From positions 1 through 10,566 of the forward strand of contig JAHFQF010000070.1 in assembly GCA_023266435.1 (NCBI GenBank): 10,566 bases of DNA, given 5' to 3'. Within the stretch, counting starts at the first letter, position 1; every line of letters starts with the position of its first letter. Below, one piece after another: positions 1-4,832 of the stretch. The notes under the pieces were generated by a model. That model ran no database searches. It had not been told where the DNA came from and saw only the letters and a program-made list of their open reading frames with translations. Both the position numbers and the translations under genes were made by a program. The DNA comes from Legionellales bacterium (lineage in GTDB: Bacteria > Pseudomonadota > Gammaproteobacteria > Berkiellales > Berkiellaceae).

Positions 1-394
1 CTTTCAAAAAGAAAACGATGCTTTTAAAGCCCTGCTGCAAATGAAGCAGTTTCATTATCAGCCCGAGTCTCGAGAGGCCTTAGAAAATACTGCTGCTTTT
101 CAATATTTTTTGTCAGAGTGTGCGGTACTCTTACAGGAGATGCAAGAAAAATTTAATCATCTTGAGATTGATTATATGGCCCTGCGTTACCTTGCGCCGA
201 TTGCTCAGGCCGCGATTTCGCTTGCTATCGGGCAGATAGAAGCTGTTTTTTCAAAACTGCCTGATTTTACGTGTACTATCCCGCGCAATACACTGCTTTT
301 AACTTCTTTTGAGGGTATGGCCGTCAAAAAGCCTCGGCCTAGCCCTGACTCGGCATCCAATATACCCAAGATCCTTCGAAATGCATGTTTCTAG
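1..394 (+). CDS. 3' part of an unknown helical protein, ending inside a repeat
   Basis: The reading frame is open from base 2, so the gene starts upstream of the window; the first internal ATG at 41 is probably not the true start. I do not recognise the family. Counting from that Met, residues 19-76 align without gaps to residues 193-250 of the protein at 784-1794, with 23 identities in 58 by hand count, including an identical LEIDY core and a shared LP-x-F-...-IP end. The two genes are therefore tandem paralogues. The segment looks soluble and helical, with no membrane span. The last 11 codons (N-IPKILRNACF, then TAG at 392-394) fall in the first copy of the 163-bp repeat. The paralogue continues about 80 residues past the shared region, so this gene was probably shortened by repeat insertion. 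A short open stretch at 687-734, just after the repeats, might be its displaced tail, but this is speculative. Confidence 0.7.
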   Translation, partial: FQKENDAFKALLQMKQFHYQPESREALENTAAFQYFLSECAVLLQEMQEKFNHLEIDYMALRYLAPIAQAAISLAIGQIEAVFSKLPDFTCTIPRNTLLLTSFEGMAVKKPRPSPDSASNIPKILRNACF

Positions 395-523
395 CTGCCC
401 GAGTTTACCCAGCTGAAGCCTTCTTCGCCTCGCAATAGTGTTGACTATTTCTCGGCTCAGAAGACTACATCCGACTAAACTCGCTTTGCTATAAACTACG
501 CATTTTGAAAGATCTTGGGTATA
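361..523 (+). repeat. MITE-like palindromic repeat, copy 1
   Basis: This 163-bp unit begins TATACCCAAGATC and ends GATCTTGGGTATA, a perfect 13-bp terminal inverted repeat that continues imperfectly for about 28 bp. Inner parts also pair: CGAGTTTA near 401 with TAAACTCG near 476, and AATAGT near 434 with ACTATT near 444 as the centre of an imperfect stem of about 21 bp. The whole unit can fold into one long hairpin. It is 83% identical to copy 2 (27 mismatches in 163, no indels, hand count). TATA at both ends fits insertion at a TA target, as in IS630/Tc1-mariner derivatives, but no transposase is present and that link is inference. Reading inward from either end gives an IPK-x-L/F-R/Q-N peptide and a stop. 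Confidence 0.85.
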
Positions 524-684
524 TACCCAAGAAACTCCAAAATACCTGTTTCTAGCTGCCCGAATTTAACCATCTGCAGCCTTCCTCACCTCGCAATAGT
601 ATCGACTATTCCTTGGTTCGGAAAACTGCACCTGGCTAAATCCGCTTTGCTATAAACTACGCATTTTGAAGCATCTTGGGTATA
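522..684 (+). repeat. MITE-like palindromic repeat, copy 2
   Basis: The second 163-bp unit lies in direct orientation and overlaps copy 1 by 2 bp. The junction forms a perfect 18-bp palindrome, CTTGGGTATATACCCAAG, at 514-531. Its ends are TATACCCAAG and CTTGGGTATA. Several differences from copy 1 fall in paired positions and keep partial pairing, for example CGAATTTA with TAAATCCG in place of CGAGTTTA with TAAACTCG. This suggests an old duplication or two separate insertions under structural constraint. Its right end (663-684) is the closest match to the solo end at 7508-7529. With copy 1 it fills nearly all of the 389-bp gap between the first two genes; no other gene is visible in that gap. 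Confidence 0.85.
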
Positions 685-719
685 TAGGCAAAAAGTCTTC
701 ATTAGAGGTTCGCACCCTG

Positions 720-748
720 TTGCAAGTTAGTTAAACAAAGCCTATCAT
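720..748 (+). promoter_or_regulatory. Predicted sigma-70-type promoter for the 336-aa gene
   Basis: TTGCAA (720-725) and TATCAT (743-748) are separated by exactly 17 bp, about 35 bp before the ATG at 784. Each hexamer keeps the most conserved positions. The promoter lies just downstream of the repeat pair, so the second paralogue appears to be transcribed separately from the truncated one. Confidence 0.5.
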
Positions 749-752
749 AGGC
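740..752. promoter_or_regulatory. 13-bp palindrome over the -10 box
   Basis: GCCTATCATAGGC is a perfect palindrome (6-bp arms around one C) that covers the predicted -10 hexamer. Its position would suit a repressor site, but a palindrome of this size can arise by chance and no matching site was seen elsewhere in the window. Confidence 0.25.
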
Positions 753-783
753 ATTTATTTGGCTAACAATTACGCGGTGTGAT

Positions 784-1794
784 ATGCCTTTTGGATTTCC
801 GTTATTTGGCGCGAAAGAGCCCCCTAAGAAAAACGCTCTAAAATTAAGTGAAGTGCACACATACTTACAAGGCTTTGTACAGCGAGCCTTTCAAGCAGTG
901 AGCGATATAAACGCACGCAATGAAGCAGCCCCGGCCAATGATGCGACAGACAGCATCCGGCAACTGCTCAGCAAAACGCAAAGCTTGCTCAGAAAAATCA
1001 GCCAAATCTTAGAAAAAGTGCAGGGGCCCTCTTGGTACAGCGTTATACCTGCTAGTTATGGGCAGTCTTTAATTGAAGCTGCTTATGAGATGCTCGGGCT
1101 ATGTCATCCATTTATCTTTGAAATATACAGGGATTTGTACAATCAAGGTTTATTGGCACCTGAGGAAATCTGCAAAATCCATTCTATCGATGCGAGTCTG
1201 ACGACACTAGAAACCTCTTGTAATACTTTATTAAAACTTGGTCTGCAAGGAAAAGAGCCTTTTAATTTTGAGGTCGATTCCATGCTCTTACAAGATTTGG
1301 TAGCAAGCCATAAATCTGCTTATCATTCGGCCATGCGGAAACAATTTGCAGCGTCACCAGCGTACATTCATTTTCACAAGGAATTTAGTCTGCTTTTTGA
1401 AGAGTTTAAGAGTAAATTCGAAAATTTAGAGATAGACTATACGGCACTGTCACAGTTTAATTTTATTGTAAAAGCTACTTTAAAATCGGCATTTGAACAA
1501 ATAGACACTGTTTTAGACGCACTACCTAATTTCAAAAAAATTCCGTCCGAACTGACTGAAAGCGAGCAGCATCGGTGGGGAGCATTTTCATGGACACAAC
1601 ATGCAATGACGTCGTTTAGGCGATCTATGAGAGCCTCTTTTCGCAGATCTTCTAGTCAATACTCTAAACATAGTTTTAAATGCGCTGGCACACAGCCAAC
1701 CGAGGAAGACATTCCGCTTGCGTCTGCAGCGGAAGAAGCAAGTCAAGGTGAGCAACACGGAGACAAGTTTCGCCCCTCGATAAACATGAGTTAG
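784..1794 (+). CDS. Unknown 336-aa helical protein, paralogue of the upstream gene
   Basis: I do not recognise this protein. It is predicted mostly helical and soluble, with no signal peptide or membrane span. Residues 1-20 are Pro/Gly/Lys-rich. Residues 21-170 hold several amphipathic helices, including a Leu/Ile-rich stretch at 58-80. Residues 193-254 match the truncated neighbour (LEIDY at 215-219). Residues 263-300 are Arg/Ser-rich (SFRRSMRASFRRSSS) and 305-325 are acidic (TEEDIPLASAAEEASQ), so the tail is probably disordered. The ATG at 784 is chosen because it follows a good promoter; the ribosome binding site (GGTGTG) is weak. The TAG at 1792 may be a secondary stop, because the same frame stays coding-like to 1872. 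Lineage restriction and an effector-like role are possible but unsupported by any motif. Confidence 0.8.
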   Translation: MPFGFPLFGAKEPPKKNALKLSEVHTYLQGFVQRAFQAVSDINARNEAAPANDATDSIRQLLSKTQSLLRKISQILEKVQGPSWYSVIPASYGQSLIEAAYEMLGLCHPFIFEIYRDLYNQGLLAPEEICKIHSIDASLTTLETSCNTLLKLGLQGKEPFNFEVDSMLLQDLVASHKSAYHSAMRKQFAASPAYIHFHKEFSLLFEEFKSKFENLEIDYTALSQFNFIVKATLKSAFEQIDTVLDALPNFKKIPSELTESEQHRWGAFSWTQHAMTSFRRSMRASFRRSSSQYSKHSFKCAGTQPTEEDIPLASAAEEASQGEQHGDKFRPSINMS

Positions 1795-1872
1795 AGTATA
1801 AAATCAAACATCCCCCGCCTTGATGAAGATGCGCCTCAGGAAGAGAGCGCATTGTCTGTTGCCTCGCAATAA
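1795..1872 (+). other. In-frame acidic extension beyond the TAG stop
   Basis: After the TAG at 1792-1794 the same frame runs 25 more codons to TAA at 1870-1872. It encodes SIKSNIPRLDEDAPQEE followed by SALSVASQ. The composition resembles the acidic Ser/Ala tail just before the TAG (EEDIPLASAAEEASQ), which suggests that TAG is a recent nonsense change that cut the protein from about 362 to 336 residues. A hairpin lies in this stretch: ATGCGC-CTC (1829-1837) pairs with GAG-A-GCGCAT (1843-1852) around an AGGAA loop with one bulged A. It has no U-tract, so it is not a clear terminator. Confidence 0.4.
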
Positions 1873-1949
1873 GTTTGATGCAGATCAGCATAGATTTTTT
1901 TCAGAAAGCTACCAATATCTAGTTTTATGACTGGATATCCTGCGACTGT

Positions 1950-1978
1950 GATCCTACACTTGTGTATATAGGAGGATC
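1950..1978 (+). promoter_or_regulatory. Nested dyad over the MarR-gene leader and RBS
   Basis: GATCCT (1950-1955) and AGGATC (1973-1978) form an outer inverted repeat. Inside it, TACAC-TT-GTGTA (1955-1966) forms a 12-bp inner dyad. The outer right arm overlaps the strong GGAGG ribosome binding site (1971-1975), 8 nt before the ATG at 1984. MarR proteins often bind dyads near their own gene, so this could be an autoregulatory operator. As RNA it could instead mask the RBS. I found no convincing -35/-10 pair upstream. Confidence 0.35.
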
Positions 1979-1983
1979 GAAAT

Positions 1984-2457
1984 ATGGATGTACACGTGCT
2001 AGGTGCTCACCACAATGAGCCAGTTGATCATAAAGCCATTAATGCGCAATGCAGTTGTTTCGCAATGCGTAAAGCGGCTCGAGCTGTCACACAATTCTTT
2101 GATCATATGCTAGAGCCTACCGGGCTTCGAAGCACCCAATTTAATCTTTTAGTCACCATGGCATCCGTGTCTTCTCAAACATTAACAGACATGGCACAAA
2201 TCTTAGTGATGGATAGAACGACTTTAACCCGCAATTTAAAACCATTAGAAAAGATGGGTTTAATCCAGAGCTCTACTCCTAAAGATAAGCGCTCTAAGGC
2301 TTATTCACTCACCGATAAAGGTCGAGAAACTGTTGCTAGTGCAGTGCCTTTATGGCGCAGAGCACAAAATAAAATTGTGGGTAGCTTGTCAGATGATCGC
2401 TTTAATCATTTGCTAAAAGAGCTAAGTCACCTAACAACCTTGATTAATGAGTTTTAA
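1984..2457 (+). CDS. MarR-family transcriptional regulator
   Basis: A 157-aa winged-helix regulator of usual MarR length. The helix-turn-helix spans about residues 65-98 (LTDMAQILVMDRTTLTRNLK, then PLEKMGLI). The wing carries the family signature DKRSKAYSLTDKG (101-113). Helices at 24-43 and 115-155 would form the dimer interface. MarR proteins usually act as dimeric repressors released by small ligands or by cysteine oxidation. Here a C-x-C pair (Cys23, Cys25) precedes FAMRKAARAVTQ at the start of the first dimer helix, close to where OhrR-type regulators carry their sensing cysteine, so redox or metal sensing is possible but unproven. The start has a strong GGAGG site 8 nt upstream. Its stop is 36 nt before rpoS on the same strand, suggesting cotranscription. 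The regulated genes and ligand cannot be read from the sequence. Confidence 0.9.
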   Translation: MDVHVLGAHHNEPVDHKAINAQCSCFAMRKAARAVTQFFDHMLEPTGLRSTQFNLLVTMASVSSQTLTDMAQILVMDRTTLTRNLKPLEKMGLIQSSTPKDKRSKAYSLTDKGRETVASAVPLWRRAQNKIVGSLSDDRFNHLLKELSHLTTLINEF

Positions 2458-2493
2458 TGTGCAATCACCCTTAAAATTATAAAAGGATGCGCT

Positions 2494-3504
2494 ATGAGCG
2501 AAGAATGGTCTACTTTGATTGAAATGGAAGTCAATCAACAGCGATCGGTAAAGGGTAATAAAAAAGCAGACCCTGCCAGTGAAACGCTAGACGCAGAATT
2601 AGAGGACGTTGACGTCTTGCCTGAGGTTGTCGAAGAAAGTAGCGAACCAGACAATGAAGAGCTAGATGCTACAAAAATGTATTTAGGTGAAATTGGATTC
2701 GCACCCTTATTAAAACCAGAAGAAGAAGTTCAGTTAGCTCGTTTGGTGCAACAAGGGAATCTTGAAGCTCGTAATCGTATGATTGTCAGTAATTTGCGCT
2801 TAGTCGTTAAAATTGCAAGACGATATTTGAATCGTGGATTACCTTTATTAGATTTAGTTGAAGAGGGTAATTTGGGTTTGATTCGCGCGATTGAAAAGTT
2901 TGATCCAGAGCGTGGTTTTCGTTTTTCCACTTATGGTACTTGGTGGATTCGTCAAAATATTGAACGTGCTTTAATGAGCCAAACACGCACTATTCGTTTA
3001 CCGATTCATATTGTTAAAGAGATGAATATTTATTTGCGCACCGCACGCGAGTTGGCACAAACATTAGATCATGAGCCGACTTATGAAGACATTGCTAAAA
3101 AATTAAATAAAAAAGCAGAAGATGTCGAAAATATTTTACGCCTCAATGAAAAAGTGAATTCCTTAGATACCCCAGTGTGTTTGGATAATGATAAAAGTTT
3201 GATTGATACCATTCCTGATCATTATCGCCGCGATCCGCTACAAGAATTAATTCAGCAAGATTTTGTGGAGTTGGTAGACTTGTGGTTAGATGAATTGACG
3301 GTCAAGCAGCGCGATGTGATTACTAGGCGTTTTGGATTACGCGGTCATGAAGCTTCAACCTTAGAAGATGTAGGTAAAGAAATTGGGTTGACTCGGGAGC
3401 GTGTGCGTCAAATTCAAGTGGAAGCCTTAGACTATATTCGTCAACAATTGATGACTCACCATTTGAAGCTAGAGTCATTTTTTAGTCAACCTTCTTTGTT
3501 TTGA
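2494..3504 (+). CDS. rpoS: RNA polymerase sigma factor RpoS (sigma-38)
   Basis: A 336-aa group 2 sigma factor; E. coli RpoS is 330 aa. It directs RNA polymerase to stationary-phase and stress promoters. After an acidic N-terminus (to about residue 55) come region 1.2 ([16 protein letters not shown], 58-73), region 2 ([18 protein letters not shown], 99-116; [20 protein letters not shown], 120-139), region 2.4 ([16 protein letters not shown], 145-160), region 3 ([13 protein letters not shown] onward) and region 4.2 ([20 protein letters not shown], 289-308). The RPIHIVKE-type segment and the absence of the large RpoD insertion mark RpoS rather than RpoD. Lys175 matches E. coli Lys173, the residue needed for RssB recognition, so proteolytic control may be conserved. 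Region 2.4 reads STYGTWW where most relatives have STYATWW. AAAAGGA lies 6 nt before the ATG. The gene follows a MarR gene instead of the common nlpD neighbour. Confidence 0.96.
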   Translation: MSEEWSTLIEMEVNQQRSVKGNKKADPASETLDAELEDVDVLPEVVEESSEPDNEELDATKMYLGEIGFAPLLKPEEEVQLARLVQQGNLEARNRMIVSNLRLVVKIARRYLNRGLPLLDLVEEGNLGLIRAIEKFDPERGFRFSTYGTWWIRQNIERALMSQTRTIRLPIHIVKEMNIYLRTARELAQTLDHEPTYEDIAKKLNKKAEDVENILRLNEKVNSLDTPVCLDNDKSLIDTIPDHYRRDPLQELIQQDFVELVDLWLDELTVKQRDVITRRFGLRGHEASTLEDVGKEIGLTRERVRQIQVEALDYIRQQLMTHHLKLESFFSQPSLF

Positions 3505-3580
3505 ATAGTTAAAAAAGCCGAATGCAGTCAATTTGAGGAACTCTTTTTTCAACAGCGCCATCCCTGCGCCAAATGGTCTC

Positions 3581-3634
3581 AAGACAGAGTACGTCCTGCT
3601 GACTATACCCCGTTTCTCAAAAATCAGATATAAT
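3581..3634 (+). promoter_or_regulatory. Possible promoters of the TTL-like gene
   Basis: AAGACA (3581-3586) and TATACC (3604-3609) are 17 bp apart, and the -10 is preceded by C, giving CTATAC, which resembles the sigma-S-preferred -10. A separate perfect TATAAT lies at 3629-3634 but has no good -35. Either could serve the gene starting at 3674. RpoS control would be attractive because rpoS is the adjacent gene, but the evidence is one short motif. The stretch just after rpoS has A- and T-tracts that can pair (3509-3516 with 3542-3551) but no GC-rich terminator stem. Confidence 0.3.
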
Positions 3635-3673
3635 TTTTCTTTCCTTTGCACCTTTTCATTCGAGTGAGCATTG

Positions 3674-4645
3674 ATGCCAACATTTCACTTTAACAATTAT
3701 GAGCTTGGCACACGCTGTAATCTTAAGCTTGCCCTAGAGTCACTCGGGCTGACTAGAAGTCTGTATCGACAGGCTGCAGATTTTACTGAAGACAACTTGT
3801 GCTTAGACAATCATGCTTTACTGCATTTGGAGCGCAAGGATTTATTGTGGCGTTTATTAGAAGCACAACAAGCACCCTATATGCCACGCAGTATAGTCTT
3901 GGAAGAGCAGAATAAGGCAGACTGTATCAATGAGTTAGCGCAGTGGAAAAGCGAAAATCCTGAGGTGGTGTGGATTGCAAAACCAGCGCTGCTTAACAAT
4001 GGTACACAGATTCGATTATTTGATACGGTAGAAGCGCTAGAAACTTTTTTTCATGGTAAAGAGTATTTACGCGGTCCGTATGTTGTTCAACAATACCTGA
4101 CTTCACCTCACTTACATGGGGGCTGTAAATATGCGTATAGACTTTTTGTGCTTGTGACGAATTATGATGGTTGCTATCTGTATCCACAGGGTTACGCTAA
4201 CATCAGCAGAGAATTGTACAAAACAGGAGCTTGGCAACAGCGAAAAATGCATATTACCAATTTGATGTTAGATGGCGTTATGACTGATATTTTGCAGCTG
4301 CGTACTGCTGATATGCCGACATTTTCTGCGCACTTTGTACAGATACAGCACATTGTGACTGACGTATTACGTCATTTTTTGAATCAGTTTCCTGAAGTCA
4401 TTCAGATTCACTCTCAACCAGCGTTTGAATTACTAGGCTTTGATTTTGCATGTGATGCTCAAGGAAAAGTGTGGTTGTTAGAAGTGAATCATGGGCCAGA
4501 TTGCCCACGTCCTGTTGATAACCATCCTTTGTATACTACTTTTTGGATACCATTTTGGCATAGTATTGCAGAAGAGTTTGCTTTACCAATTGCCTGCCAA
4601 AAACAAGCAGCACATTGGGCTTGGCAATTGTTGGATTTTATGTAG
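3674..4645 (+). CDS. Tubulin-tyrosine-ligase-like ATP-grasp protein
   Basis: A 323-aa protein with the ordered motifs of the TTL/TTLL ATP-grasp fold. They are a lead-in NHALLHLERKDLL (46-58), like the eukaryotic NHF..x..LTRKDLL segment; the ATP lysine in WIAKP (100-104); VVQQYL (137-142); KYAYRLFVLV (152-161), like KFDLRVYVLV; HITN (193-196), like HLTN; and FELLGFDF (251-258) with WLLEVN (267-272), whose Asp257, Glu270 and Asn272 are the expected Mg-ATP ligands. Eukaryotic members add Tyr, Glu or Gly to tubulin or other proteins through an acyl-phosphate. Bacterial members are mostly uncharacterised, so the substrate here is unknown. YPQGYANIS lacks the arginine of the usual Y-R-E-G-x-x-R, so substrate handling may differ. 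No signal peptide or membrane span is seen. ATG at 3674 is preferred over TTG at 3671; GAGTGAG upstream is a weak RBS. Confidence 0.85.
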   Translation: MPTFHFNNYELGTRCNLKLALESLGLTRSLYRQAADFTEDNLCLDNHALLHLERKDLLWRLLEAQQAPYMPRSIVLEEQNKADCINELAQWKSENPEVVWIAKPALLNNGTQIRLFDTVEALETFFHGKEYLRGPYVVQQYLTSPHLHGGCKYAYRLFVLVTNYDGCYLYPQGYANISRELYKTGAWQQRKMHITNLMLDGVMTDILQLRTADMPTFSAHFVQIQHIVTDVLRHFLNQFPEVIQIHSQPAFELLGFDFACDAQGKVWLLEVNHGPDCPRPVDNHPLYTTFWIPFWHSIAEEFALPIACQKQAAHWAWQLLDFM

Positions 4646-4832
4646 TAGTCAAGATGCGAAGGGATACTCACACTCATTTATTTTTAGACTAGGCGTTGTT
4701 GAGCCGTGAGCAACCGGAACGCACTGTAGTACTTGAGGATTGCGAGCTGGCCAAAACAACACAGTATAAAAGCAAATGAGAAAGAGTATAGGCTGTCGGT
4801 CACTTCTGGATATTGCTTGAACGCTTACCAAG

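Noticed and set aside
361..684. CRISPR array or tRNA-like repeat
   Set aside because: Only two 163-bp units with internal dyad symmetry and no spacers; this fits a palindromic mobile repeat, not CRISPR.
3509..3551. Intrinsic terminator after rpoS
   Set aside because: An A-tract and T-tract can pair, but the loop is about 25 nt and there is no GC stem, so it was not called.
4649..4660. Another fragment of the element end (CAAGATGC)
   Set aside because: Only about eight bases match and the surrounding sequence does not, so chance is the better explanation.
4491..4709. 72-codon plus-strand frame overlapping the end of the TTL-like gene
   Set aside because: It lies in another frame over the conserved WLLEVN region, so the TTL frame is the real one.
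4646..4832. Possible bidirectional terminator between the convergent TTL-like gene and tamB
   Set aside because: I looked for a GC-rich stem with flanking A/T tracts and found only short 4-bp pairings such as GTTG/CAAC near 4695-4712.
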